A program made the translations under genes and the position numbers. DNA of 64,000 nt from Lachnospiraceae bacterium (GTDB taxonomy: Bacteria; Bacillota; Clostridia; Lachnospirales; Lachnospiraceae). Below, piece by piece: positions 36,597 to 44,529 of the stretch. Under the pieces are notes generated by a model. That model was not told the origin of the DNA. It saw only the letters and a list, made by a program, of their open reading frames with translations, and ran no database searches. Positions within the stretch are counted from its first letter, which is position 1; each line of letters begins with the position of its first letter. The stretch lies in NCBI GenBank assembly GCA_910574885.1, contig CAJTDD010000016.1, positions 48,488 to 112,487 on the forward strand. Direction: 5' to 3'.

Positions 36597-37469
36597 ATGG
36601 ATCACTATCAACAAAAAGCAGAAATTCTTAGAAAAAAAATGCGCTGTTACGCCGCCGCAGATACCATCATAGCCTTTTCCGGCGGCGTGGACAGCAGTCT
36701 CTTGCTGAAGCTTGCCAGCGACGCCGCAAGAGAAACCGGGAAAAAAGTTTATGGAATCTATCTCCACTCAATGCTGCACCCCGTAAAGGAAGAGGAAGGC
36801 GCGCAGAAAGTGGCGCAGGAAATGGGAGCCATATTCCGGGTATTAAAGGTTGACGAATTGGAAGGCGCCGGCATAGAAGACAACCCATTGGACCGATGCT
36901 ACCGCTGTAAACGCCATCTTTTCTGCAAAATCCAGGAAGATGCAAAAGAGCTGGGCGTATCCACAATACTAGAGGGAACCAATGAAGACGACCTTCACGT
37001 ATACCGTCCGGGAATCCGGGCAGTCCGTGAGCTGGGCATCCTAAGCCCGCTGGCAGACGCCGGGTTCACCAAAGCAGACGTCAGAAGGCTTGCGGGAGAG
37101 TACGGCATTTCCGTGTCCGATAAGCCGTCTGCCCCATGCCTTGCCACCCGTTTCCCCTATGGAACACGCATTTCTTATGAGGAAATGCGTAAGGTAGAGG
37201 AAGGCGAGACTTTTTTGAAAAATATGGGACTGTACAATGTCCGTCTGCGGGTTCACGGAGGGCTTGCAAGAATTGAAGCCGACCAGGACAGCCTGCAAAC
37301 CATTCTGGAACAACGGGACGGGGTAATCGGGCATCTGAAAAGCCTTGGCTACAGATATGTGACTTTGGATTTAGAGGGATTTCGTTCGGGGAGCATGGAC
37401 GAGCCGGAAAACCAGACTGACTCTATCACGCCCAGTCCTCATTCCACATTGAAAGGAGAGAACAGATGA
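36597..37469 (+). CDS. larE: LarE, ATP-dependent sulfur transferase of the nickel-pincer pathway
   Basis: A 290-residue PP-loop protein: FSGGVDSSLLLKLASDA binds ATP; LEGTNEDDLHVYRPGIRAV and SAPCLATRFPYG follow. Three Cys are placed at 101, 104 (DRCYRCKRH) and 181 (APCLATR), the arrangement reported for LarE proteins that hold a 4Fe-4S cluster rather than sacrificing one Cys (from memory; needs checking). larA and larB are not in the window. Its stop overlaps the next ATG. Confidence 0.92.
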   Translation: MDHYQQKAEILRKKMRCYAAADTIIAFSGGVDSSLLLKLASDAARETGKKVYGIYLHSMLHPVKEEEGAQKVAQEMGAIFRVLKVDELEGAGIEDNPLDRCYRCKRHLFCKIQEDAKELGVSTILEGTNEDDLHVYRPGIRAVRELGILSPLADAGFTKADVRRLAGEYGISVSDKPSAPCLATRFPYGTRISYEEMRKVEEGETFLKNMGLYNVRLRVHGGLARIEADQDSLQTILEQRDGVIGHLKSLGYRYVTLDLEGFRSGSMDEPENQTDSITPSPHSTLKGENR

Positions 37470-37663
37470 AGATTTTAGTGCTGTCAGATACCCACGGGCT
37501 GCTTCGCCCTCAAGTGGAGAAAATGCTTGGGGAATGTGACGCGGTAATCCATGCCGGGGATTTCCAAACGAAAGAGATTGAAACTAAGATTCAGGGTGCT
37601 GTAGGGGCTGGCGTCCCGTTATTCATGGTCCGAGGAAATAAAACAAAAAATACAGAAAAATAG
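37466..37663 (+). pseudogene. Truncated YfcE-type metallophosphoesterase
   Basis: Sixty-five residues cover only the N-terminal third: MKILVLSDTHG, VIHAGDFQ and FMVRGNK match the first metal-binding motifs of MJ0936/YfcE phosphoesterases. The Asp expected after GN and the later His motifs are absent, and the frame ends in TKNTEK. The start overlaps the larE stop (ATGA). The remainder is not found before the PilZ gene, so the gene looks broken by deletion. Confidence 0.75.
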
Positions 37664-37677
37664 AGAGGGGAAAATCT

Positions 37678-38277
37678 ATGGTTCTAAATAACTGTACTGT
37701 ATGTTCCGTATATGAATTAGATGAGACGGTTCAGAGGAGGCTCCGGGTGAAATGTGACGGAGAACAGATTACATTATATATGAGGCGGGAAAATGAGCTG
37801 TCCGATTCAGAGAGGGTACGGATTGATTTTTTTGACGGGCAGATTGGGTGTGTCCGGACATACTGCGAGGTGGCAGTCCGGAGGAACTACGACCCGCAAG
37901 TCGCAGAACCATGGATTGCAGACTGCGGGGTACTCAAGGTAATGGAGATTGTTCAGGGACGGAGGCATCTGCGGGTTAAGGTGGAAGATGAGGCAGTGAT
38001 CACATCTTTTAAACGTGGGGAATTAAAGGGCGATATCCAGAATATCAGTGAGGGCGGTCTGTATTTTATCACGAAGACAAGGCTTTGCTGTGACGATACT
38101 ATAGAATTTGGCTATACGTTTGTAGAGACAGAATATCGGTTAAGGGCTATGGTTCTGAGGGAAGAGGACTTCCGCGACGGGCGTTACGGGTATGGATGCC
38201 AGTTCACGGAACTGCCGAAAGGGGCAAGGAGAGATATCCAGCAATATATATTCCGGCGGCAGAATGGCAGGACGTAG
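37678..38277 (+). CDS. PilZ domain protein (YcgR-like, cyclic di-GMP receptor)
   Basis: A 199-residue protein with an N-terminal YcgR-N-like beta domain and a PilZ domain whose ligand motifs are intact: RxxxR at Arg95-Arg99 (GRRHLRV) and NxSxxG at Asn122-Gly127 (NISEGG). It should bind cyclic di-GMP and tie this region to the EAL protein at 18.8 kb and to motility control (inference). AGAGAGGGG precedes the ATG. Confidence 0.9.
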   Translation: MVLNNCTVCSVYELDETVQRRLRVKCDGEQITLYMRRENELSDSERVRIDFFDGQIGCVRTYCEVAVRRNYDPQVAEPWIADCGVLKVMEIVQGRRHLRVKVEDEAVITSFKRGELKGDIQNISEGGLYFITKTRLCCDDTIEFGYTFVETEYRLRAMVLREEDFRDGRYGYGCQFTELPKGARRDIQQYIFRRQNGRT

Positions 38278-38289
38278 GAAGGAAGTGTT

Positions 38290-38321
38290 ACAGCCGATTG
38301 GAAGGGAATCCAGTCGGCTGT
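38290..38321. other. Hairpin between convergent PilZ and PepSY genes
   Basis: ACAGCCGATTGG (38290-38301) / CCAGTCGGCTGT (38310-38321) with one G-U pair; no T-run, so a weak terminator at best. Confidence 0.5.
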
Positions 38322-38339
38322 TGCCCTCAGGCGGGATAC

Positions 38340-39014
38340 TTATCTCCTCTCTTCCTTCCACTCCAGAAAATCACCCGTATTGGCATCAATCTCAAATTCA
38401 TATTCCTTCTGGTCGTAGATAATATCGCCTTCGTATTTGTAGCAGCCGTCGTCATAATCCAGCTCAATCTTCAAATCCTGTGCAGACGCTCCCGGAACTC
38501 TGTCAAGCGCAAGCTGTGAAGCCTGTTCCGTAGAAACCGCAACATCCGCCTGTGCATTCTGGTTATTGCCGGAATGTCCATGGCTGCCGGTATTATGCTG
38601 GCCCTGCTGTCCTGTCTGGTTCTGTCCGCCCTGTGCCTGCTGCTCATTCGGATTTTGCTGGCCATTCTGTGTCTGCTGCCCATTCGGGCTCTGTTGACCA
38701 TTCTGTGTCTGCTGCCCATTTTGCCTCTGTGCCGCAGAACCCTCATAGTCAGCGCTGAGGATATCCCCATCAGACGCCAGGATCTCATATTCATACTCTG
38801 TCGTCCCGCAAGTAAACTTTACCTCATAGATGTTCTGCCCATCGTCCCTGTCCTGGGACACTCTAAGGCGTGTGACCTCTGCCTCAGAGAAACCGGCATC
38901 CGTCAGGGCAATCTCTGCTGCCTTGTCTTTGCCGATGTCTGCCCCTTTACCGCATCCGGATGCGCACCCTAAAAGAGCCATGGAAATAAATACTGCTATA
39001 ACATTTCTTTTCAT
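38340..39014 (-). CDS. PepSY-domain lipoprotein with Gln/Asn-rich linker
   Basis: A 224-residue protein starting at ATG 39014 (AAAGGATTGCACT upstream). The signal peptide ends in a lipobox-like LLGCASGC. Two PepSY-like domains (about residues 30-92 and 165-224) are joined by a low-complexity linker of repeated NGQQ/NPNEQQ units. PepSY proteins are often extracytoplasmic protease modulators or binding domains; the role here is unknown. Confidence 0.85.
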   Translation of the reverse strand: MKRNVIAVFISMALLGCASGCGKGADIGKDKAAEIALTDAGFSEAEVTRLRVSQDRDDGQNIYEVKFTCGTTEYEYEILASDGDILSADYEGSAAQRQNGQQTQNGQQSPNGQQTQNGQQNPNEQQAQGGQNQTGQQGQHNTGSHGHSGNNQNAQADVAVSTEQASQLALDRVPGASAQDLKIELDYDDGCYKYEGDIIYDQKEYEFEIDANTGDFLEWKEERR

Positions 39015-39016
39015 AG

Positions 39017-39048
39017 TGCAATCCTTTCTTTGTGCAATCCTTTCTTTG
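39017..39048 (-). repeat. 16-bp perfect tandem duplication carrying the ribosome-binding site
   Basis: TGCAATCCTTTCTTTG occurs twice in direct contact (39017-39032 and 39033-39048), just upstream of the PepSY lipoprotein start. Each copy contains the AAAGGA sequence on the coding strand. Confidence 0.9.
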
Positions 39049-39207
39049 TTCCTTACAGACATAAGTATAATCCTTTCAGGCAAAAAAATCAAAAGAAAAA
39101 TTGCCGAATGTTCCTGCGAATGGTACAATAAGAAATGGACACATATGCGTACATGGCCGAAAGCCGAACGGCTGGAGGCAGACTATCATGGAAGAGGAGA
39201 GAATGCT

Positions 39208-39825
39208 ATGAAAGTATTATTAATCAACGGAAGCCCCCACGCAAAGGGCAGTACATATACCGCATTACATGAGATGGAGAAGATTTTTGCCGAAGGCGGA
39301 ATCGAGACCGAAATCATTCATGTAGGCAATCAGGATATCCGCGGCTGTATTGCCTGTGGTTCTTGCGCAAAAACAGGAAAATGTGCATTTCAGGATATTG
39401 TCAATGAAACCGCAGAGAAATTTCAGGAATGCGACGGTATGGTTGTAGGCAGCCCGGTCTACTATGCTTCGGCAAATGCTACCGTAATTGCATTTTTAGA
39501 CCGTCTTTTCTACAGCACACGTTTCGACAAGACTATGAAAGTAGGCGCAAGCGTCGTGTCAGCCAGAAGAGGGGGGCTGTCAGCCACATTTGACGAGCTG
39601 AACAAGTATTTTACCATCTGCGGCATGCCGGTGGCGTCTGGCCAGTACTGGAACAGCATCCATGGAAATAATGCCGCCGAAGCAGCCAAGGACGGCGAAG
39701 GGCTCCAGATTATGCGTACCCTTGCAAGAAATATGTCCTTCCTGATGAAGAGCATTGCCCTTGGCAAGAAAGAATACGGGCTTCCAGAGAAAGAAGAGAG
39801 AATCGGGACGAATTTTATCCGATAG
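39208..39825 (+). CDS. Iron-sulfur flavoprotein-like NAD(P)H-dependent FMN reductase
   Basis: A 205-residue flavodoxin-fold protein: LLINGSPHAKGSTYTAL binds FMN phosphate, VVGSPVYYASANATVIAFLDRLFY is the second flavin loop. A compact CX2CX2CX5C motif (Cys47, 50, 53, 59) is typical of Isf-type iron-sulfur flavoproteins. It likely transfers electrons from ferredoxin or NAD(P)H. Carbamate kinase follows after 27 bases. Confidence 0.87.
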   Translation: MKVLLINGSPHAKGSTYTALHEMEKIFAEGGIETEIIHVGNQDIRGCIACGSCAKTGKCAFQDIVNETAEKFQECDGMVVGSPVYYASANATVIAFLDRLFYSTRFDKTMKVGASVVSARRGGLSATFDELNKYFTICGMPVASGQYWNSIHGNNAAEAAKDGEGLQIMRTLARNMSFLMKSIALGKKEYGLPEKEERIGTNFIR

Positions 39826-39852
39826 ATGACAGACCGTAAAGGGGTAGAGATT

Positions 39853-40782
39853 ATGAAAAAAAGAGTAGTAGTAGCGTTGGGGCACCGGGCTTTGGGAACC
39901 ACGCTTCCAGAGCAGAAAGTTGCTGTCAGCAGGACGGCGAAGGTCATTGCAGATTTGGTGGAGTCGAATTATCAGGTGGCAATCACCCACAGCAATGCGC
40001 CGCAGGTAGGCATGATTCACACGGCGATGAATGAATTCGGCAAGGCGCATCAGGACTATACGCCCGCCCCCATGTCCGTATGTTCCGCCATGAGCCAGGG
40101 GTATATCGGTTACGACCTCCAGAACGGAATTCGGGAAGAACTGCTGGACAGGGGAATCTACCGGACGGTCAGCACAATCCTGACGCAGGTCATCGTAGAT
40201 CCCTACGACGAGGCATTCTATATGCCGACCAAGATTCTGGGACGCTATATGAACGTAGAAGAAGCAAATGAAGAGCGCAAAAAAGGCAATTACATCGTAG
40301 AAGAACCGGGGAAAGGTTATCGCCGGATCGTGTCCGCGCCGAATCCGGTCAGCATCGTAGAAATCGACGCTATCCGCGCGCTCTTGGACGCAGATCAGAT
40401 TGTGGTAGCGTGCGGAGGAGGAGGAATCCCGGTACTGGAGCAGAACCACCGCCTGCGGGGAGCCAGTGCGGTCATTGAGAAGGATTTGGCAGCCGGAAAG
40501 ATGGCGGAAGAAATCGACGCCGATGAGCTGATTATCCTGACCAGCGTGGAAAAAGTAAAAATCAATATGGGTCGCCCGGAAGAAGAGGAACTTAGCGAGA
40601 TTCATTTAGAGCAGGCGAAACAGTATATGGAAGAAGGGCATTTCGGAGAGTATAACATGCTCCCTAAGTTCCTTGCATCCGTCTCCTTTATCGAGAAGAG
40701 AGAAGGAAGGAGCGCATTGATTACATCCTTTGATAAATTAAAAGATGCACTGAAGGGCAGGACTGGGACGCGGATAAAATAA
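39853..40782 (+). CDS. arcC: Carbamate kinase
   Basis: A 309-residue amino-acid-kinase-family enzyme: VVALGHRALGTT, THSNAPQVG, RRIVSAPNPVSIVEIDAI and VVACGGGGIPV are diagnostic. It makes ATP and carbamate from carbamoyl phosphate and ADP, as the last step of arginine, agmatine or purine degradation. No arginine deiminase or carbamoyltransferase is present in the window. ATG 39853 follows AAAGGGGTAGAGATT. Confidence 0.93.
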   Translation: MKKRVVVALGHRALGTTLPEQKVAVSRTAKVIADLVESNYQVAITHSNAPQVGMIHTAMNEFGKAHQDYTPAPMSVCSAMSQGYIGYDLQNGIREELLDRGIYRTVSTILTQVIVDPYDEAFYMPTKILGRYMNVEEANEERKKGNYIVEEPGKGYRRIVSAPNPVSIVEIDAIRALLDADQIVVACGGGGIPVLEQNHRLRGASAVIEKDLAAGKMAEEIDADELIILTSVEKVKINMGRPEEEELSEIHLEQAKQYMEEGHFGEYNMLPKFLASVSFIEKREGRSALITSFDKLKDALKGRTGTRIK

Positions 40783-40929
40783 TCTGTTTTGAAGAGAATG
40801 ACGAATAAACGGCAGGGAAATGGGGGATACTATCTTCGGTTGCAGGCAGGATTCTATGCCAAGAGGTTTGGAATCCTGCAAGGCACAGGGAAAGAACAGG
40901 AATCTGAAAAATGCAAGGAGGAAAGACCC

Positions 40930-41115
40930 ATGAAAGCCAGAGTAAACGATGGATGTATTTCATGCGGCGCATGTGTTGCCACATGTCCGGAGGTGTTCCG
41001 GTTCAACGACGACGGCGTTGCAGAGGCATACGCAGACGTAGCGCCGGAATATGAGAGTACAGCCACGGAAGCAAGGGACGACTGCCCGGTTTCCGTCATT
41101 GATATTGAAGAATAA
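40930..41115 (+). CDS. Single-cluster ferredoxin
   Basis: A 61-residue 4Fe-4S ferredoxin with Cys9-x2-Cys12-x2-Cys15-x3-Cys19-Pro and Cys52-Pro, an acidic low-potential electron carrier. ATG 40930 has AAGGAGGAAAGACC upstream; the longer frame is rejected. Confidence 0.92.
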   Translation: MKARVNDGCISCGACVATCPEVFRFNDDGVAEAYADVAPEYESTATEARDDCPVSVIDIEE

Positions 41116-41128
41116 CCGTACACAAGGC

Positions 41129-41168
41129 AAGCCCGCCGGGCATATCGGAGTATATGTCCGGCGGGCTT
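41129..41168 (+). terminator. Terminator after ferredoxin
   Basis: AAGCCCGCCGG (41129-41139) / CCGGCGGGCTT (41158-41168) between convergent genes. Confidence 0.75.
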
Positions 41169-41179
41169 CATCCAACCGT

Positions 41180-41422
41180 TCATCTCTTTTCTTCATGCAT
41201 TTCCACCAGAATGATATCCGACCCAATCTTCTTGATGCATTTGAATGGGATAATATATTCGGAACCGTCGCAGAAAAATCCACATAATTTTCCGGCTTTT
41301 GGAATCACCAGCGCCTCGATACATCCGTTGCATTCATCTATGATCAAATCTACGATATATCCAAGCTTCTTACAATCACAGGCGTTAATGACTTCTTTGT
41401 CTTCTAATTCACACAGTCTCAT
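41180..41422 (-). CDS. YlmC/YmxH family sporulation protein (PRC-barrel)
   Basis: An 80-residue PRC-barrel protein: MRLCELEDKEVINACDCKKLGYIVDLIIDE, then PFKCIKKIGSDIILVE. The family is conserved in endospore formers and marks the organism as a likely spore former. Its molecular role is not known to me. Confidence 0.9.
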   Translation of the reverse strand: MRLCELEDKEVINACDCKKLGYIVDLIIDECNGCIEALVIPKAGKLCGFFCDGSEYIIPFKCIKKIGSDIILVEMHEEKR

Positions 41423-41547
41423 ATCTACACAGCCTTAATTTCTTATTCTTAGTATATGCACGTCTTCTGAATTTTGTTTATTGAATTTCAAATACTTGGT
41501 CTGCCAAGAACCTGCTCAGAAAATATCCGATCGGTTAACCCAAGGTC

Positions 41548-41577
41548 TTGCATTGCATTAGACTTTACAGGTATAAT
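41548..41577 (+). promoter_or_regulatory. Possible promoter reading into repeat copy B
   Basis: TTGCAT (41548-41553), 18 bases, TATAAT (41572-41577). It lies just upstream of the repeat, as the promoter at 1596 lies upstream of copy A. Confidence 0.45.
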
Positions 41578-41581
41578 GAGG

Positions 41582-41651
41582 TATACTTTATCGGACGTTA
41601 GTCCGCCCGCCCCGTCAGGGGTATGCATTACGGGGTGCCCTTGGGTATGCC
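41582..41651. repeat. Dispersed repeat, copy B
   Basis: Two blocks: TATACTTTATCGGACGTTAG through GCCCCGTCAGGGG (41582-41621) matches copy C in inverted orientation; GGTATGCATTACGGGG through GCCCTTGGGTATGCC (41619-41651) matches copy A in inverted orientation and copy D in direct orientation. Confidence 0.75.
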
Positions 41652-41716
41652 TATATCGAAAGGTCATCAAGAGATGAATGCCCTTTTGGCGGCATTTATT
41701 CGGAAAGGAGTTAGGA

Positions 41717-41822
41717 ATGAAGATACAGTTTGACGCTTACGAACCATGAGGCGTTGGCAGGGTTTGAGGCTGTAACGGTGGATGAAATTATTGGAGATCA
41801 GAGGGAGATTATAGATGAATTT
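41717..41822 (+). pseudogene. Short frameshifted ORF upstream of the DUF6483 gene
   Basis: GGAAAGGAGTTAGGA and ATG 41717 start MKIQFDAYEP then stop; the next frame is open as HEALAGFEAVTVDEIIGDQR and continues EIIDEF to 41822. The good ribosome-binding site and the protein-like second segment suggest one small gene broken by a frameshift. A chance ORF cannot be excluded. Confidence 0.45.
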
Positions 41823-42204
41823 TGAAGACGAAAAAGATTATCTCATGAGAATTATAAAAGAAACCGTCAGAATCCTATTTTCACTGATGTTCGGAAAGCA
41901 GTATGTATCTGTTGAACAGGAAATCCGCAATAAATGCGAGATAGCCGGAAAGACCCCGGACGACTTGTTTGCCATGATTGATAAAGGCGACATAAATGAG
42001 GCGGAAAATATCCTGTTGACAAGTATGGACTATAGTGATAAGGATGATGTCGCTGTTGCTGCACTTTTCTATCGACATCTGAGTGAAAAAGAAGAAGATT
42101 TTTTATCTCAGAATAATTATTCCAAAGAGGAAGTGATTGACGGCATGAAACAGTTGGCGGCAAGGGCTGGATACGGAAATGTACTCGACATTCTGAAACT
42201 ATAA
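41815..42204 (+). CDS. DUF6483-like hypothetical protein
   Basis: A 129-residue acidic helical protein beginning MNFEDEKDYLMRIIKETVRILFSLMFGK, a start typical of DUF6483-type proteins of Clostridia (from memory). No catalytic motif or membrane helix is evident. It sits between inverted copies B and C of the dispersed repeat. Function unknown. Confidence 0.65.
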   Translation: MNFEDEKDYLMRIIKETVRILFSLMFGKQYVSVEQEIRNKCEIAGKTPDDLFAMIDKGDINEAENILLTSMDYSDKDDVAVAALFYRHLSEKEEDFLSQNNYSKEEVIDGMKQLAARAGYGNVLDILKL

Positions 42205-42210
42205 AAGCCT

Positions 42211-42250
42211 GCCCCTGACGGGGCGGCAGACTACCGTCCGATAAGGTATA
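42211..42250. repeat. Dispersed repeat, copy C (inverted relative to B)
   Basis: From GCCCCTGACGGGGC to GTCCGATAAGGTATA; its reverse complement matches 41582-41621 with about three substitutions and one indel. GCCCCTGACGGGGC is itself a hairpin and could terminate the DUF6483 transcript. Confidence 0.75.
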
Positions 42251-42430
42251 AGGAACAACGAGTGCAAGGCAGTATGGGGTAAACAATTATTGCTAAAATC
42301 ATTGCTAAAATTCCAGATTATGTCTGGAAAAGCACAATGTTCTATGTTATAATACCGCATGTGTACACATTTATAAAAGCTGCATCTTTGGCAGCTAAGA
42401 ATATTTCAGAGATACATAAGGAGCACGGTA

Positions 42431-44095
42431 ATGAAAAAGTTAAAAATTCGAGGGAAACTGACATTAGGCTTTGGACTTCTGCTGATTATTATAATTGTGA
42501 TGAACGCATTTTCACTTTCTAATTTGCGGGGTATTTCTAATCTTTCAGTTGACTTGTATACAGGTCCGCATATGAGTGCGCTTTCCTCTGTCGCGCTGCT
42601 AAAAGATGTTTATAAAATAGAGAATGCAGCCGACCAGATGCTGTTGGCTGCCGACGGAAAGCTGACGGATGATTACGAGAAAGCCTGCCAGAACATCGAA
42701 GCAGAATTGACTGCGATTCGGGAAACCGGCGTGATAGATACAGCGATGATAACGGCTTTTGAGGAAAAGCTGTCTGCATTGAAAGCATCGTATGAGGAGA
42801 TTAGCCGTTTATTATCCCAACAAGAGCAGTGGCAGGCGCAGGAAGAGATGAAGCAGCTCGACGCGCTGGCAGAGGAGACGACGGCGGCTGCACAGGAGAT
42901 TTCCGTCGCTTCACAGGCAAAAGCAGAAGGTTTTAAAGACCAGGCAGTTTCGCAGGCCAACCGCAGTATCATGATTCAAGATGTTTTATTTGCCGTAATT
43001 GTGGTTATGTCTCTGCTAGTTTCTTATAAAATGTCACTAATGATTACCGTACCGCTTAAAAAATTGTCCCAAGGGATGCAAGAAGTTTCAGAGGGACATC
43101 TGGAAACTGATTTTGACAGTTTAGGGCAGGACGAACTGGGGATACTTTCCCGTCAGCTAAATGCAACGATGTCCAATATCCGACAGTATGTGGAGGATAT
43201 TTCTTTTGTGTTGGGCGGTATTTCTAATGGCAATATTTCTATGGAAATCGAACGGGAATATATTGGAGACTTTGAGGAAATCAAGAATTCCCTCAACCTG
43301 ATTCTTGATTCCCTGAATGATACGGTTGTACAGCTTAACCGTTGCTGTACGCAGGTTCGGGTGGGATCGGAGAACCTTGCGTCCAATTCCCAGACGTTGG
43401 CACAGGGGTCTACCGAGCAGACTGCAGCGGTGGAATCTTTTAAGATGTCATTGGACAGAGTCGCGGACTTGACCCGGCAGGATGGGGAAAACGCCGCCCA
43501 TGTCAAGCAGATTTCAGGGCAGGCGTGGGATGTTGTTGTCCAGAGTAACCGTCAGATGGACGATATGGTTCAGGCAATGGGAGATATTGGCGCTTCCTCG
43601 CAGGAGATTGCAAAAGTAATCAAAATCATTGATGATATTGCTTTCCAGACCAATATTCTTGCGCTCAACGCAGCGGTAGAAGCAGCGCGTGCCGGTGAAA
43701 CAGGCAAAGGCTTTGCGGTTGTTGCGGATGAAGTCCGCAATCTTGCGAGCAAGAGTGCGGAAGCTGCCAGCTCCACCGCAGAAATGATAGAAAAATCTGC
43801 ATTAGCAGTGGAACATGGGATTCAGGTTGCCGACGCAACGGTGCAGTCCATGAAGCAGGTTGGGGACAATGTGCAGTCCATGGCAGAACTTTTGGGAAAT
43901 ATCGACCAATCTACCAATGAACAGGTAGAGGCATTTGCGCATATGGTCGATTCCATGTCTCAGATTAGCGGAGTTGTACATGCCAACGCAGCGGCAGCCG
44001 AAGAAAATTCTGCCGCGTCCAGGGAGCTGTCCGAACAGGCAAGGATAATGGAAAGCCTGGTCAAAAGGTTCCGCACCAGAAAAGAGCGTACATAA
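42431..44095 (+). CDS. Methyl-accepting chemotaxis protein
   Basis: A 554-residue chemoreceptor: TM1 near residues 10-30, a four-helix-bundle sensor domain (about 35-180), TM2 ([20 protein letters not shown]), HAMP, and a cytoplasmic signalling domain whose hairpin tip [20 protein letters not shown] and [12 protein letters not shown] bind CheA/CheW. The ligand is unknown. A TATAAT lies at 42348-42353 and a hairpin AGCTGC/GCAGCT in the leader. The terminator is at 44111. Confidence 0.94.
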   Translation: MKKLKIRGKLTLGFGLLLIIIIVMNAFSLSNLRGISNLSVDLYTGPHMSALSSVALLKDVYKIENAADQMLLAADGKLTDDYEKACQNIEAELTAIRETGVIDTAMITAFEEKLSALKASYEEISRLLSQQEQWQAQEEMKQLDALAEETTAAAQEISVASQAKAEGFKDQAVSQANRSIMIQDVLFAVIVVMSLLVSYKMSLMITVPLKKLSQGMQEVSEGHLETDFDSLGQDELGILSRQLNATMSNIRQYVEDISFVLGGISNGNISMEIEREYIGDFEEIKNSLNLILDSLNDTVVQLNRCCTQVRVGSENLASNSQTLAQGSTEQTAAVESFKMSLDRVADLTRQDGENAAHVKQISGQAWDVVVQSNRQMDDMVQAMGDIGASSQEIAKVIKIIDDIAFQTNILALNAAVEAARAGETGKGFAVVADEVRNLASKSAEAASSTAEMIEKSALAVEHGIQVADATVQSMKQVGDNVQSMAELLGNIDQSTNEQVEAFAHMVDSMSQISGVVHANAAAAEENSAASRELSEQARIMESLVKRFRTRKERT

Positions 44096-44110
44096 GTTTA
44101 GTTTATTTTT

Positions 44111-44150
44111 CCCCTGCCGATATGCTGCAAGGCGTTCGGCAGGGGATTTA
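44111..44150 (+). terminator. Terminator after the chemoreceptor
   Basis: CCCCTGCCGA (44111-44120) / TCGGCAGGGG (44136-44145), then ATTTATTG. Confidence 0.8.
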
Positions 44151-44184
44151 TTGATTTCTGGGATATCTCATTTAAATATTTTTG

Positions 44185-44225
44185 AATGATATGATATTGA
44201 CAAAATCCTATCATTAGTGTAAAAT
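44185..44225 (+). promoter_or_regulatory. Promoter and palindromic operator of the toxin-antitoxin pair
   Basis: TTGACA (44197-44202), 17 bases, TAAAAT (44220-44225). Inverted arms AATGATA (44185-44191) and TATCATT (44209-44215) bracket the -35 box, as expected for autorepression by the antitoxin. Confidence 0.7.
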
Positions 44226-44273
44226 GATCACAGGATTAAAAACTTAGTTATATTTTCTACGGAGGAAGATACA

Positions 44274-44510
44274 TTGAAAATAGGGCTAAAAGATATAGAG
44301 CAGTATCTTTCTGATGTGAAAGATGCAGTAGAAAATAATAGATACCGCATTGCCAGAAACTCAAAAAGGCAGGATAACATAGACTTATTTCTGGATTATG
44401 TCATTGATGAAGCCAAGGCAAAGGAAATTCTCCTTAGTCTTGCGCCCATAGATTTTTCAGGGATTCTACAGAATGTGCATAAGGGATATGAATATGAGAG
44501 ACTCAATTAG
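44274..44510 (+). CDS. MqsR-like toxin, apparently short
   Basis: A 78-residue protein with a TTG start eight bases after GGAGG. IDEAKAKEILLSLAPIDFSG followed by ILQNVHKGYEYERL resembles the central part of MqsR-family mRNA interferases of Clostridia. Family members usually run to about 100-115 residues with a further strand carrying a catalytic Tyr; this one stops right after YEYERLN, so it may be truncated or only partly active. The downstream gene encodes an MqsA-type zinc-finger protein. Confidence 0.6.
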   Translation: MKIGLKDIEQYLSDVKDAVENNRYRIARNSKRQDNIDLFLDYVIDEAKAKEILLSLAPIDFSGILQNVHKGYEYERLN

Positions 44511-44529
44511 CTGAAAAACAGAGGTGATT

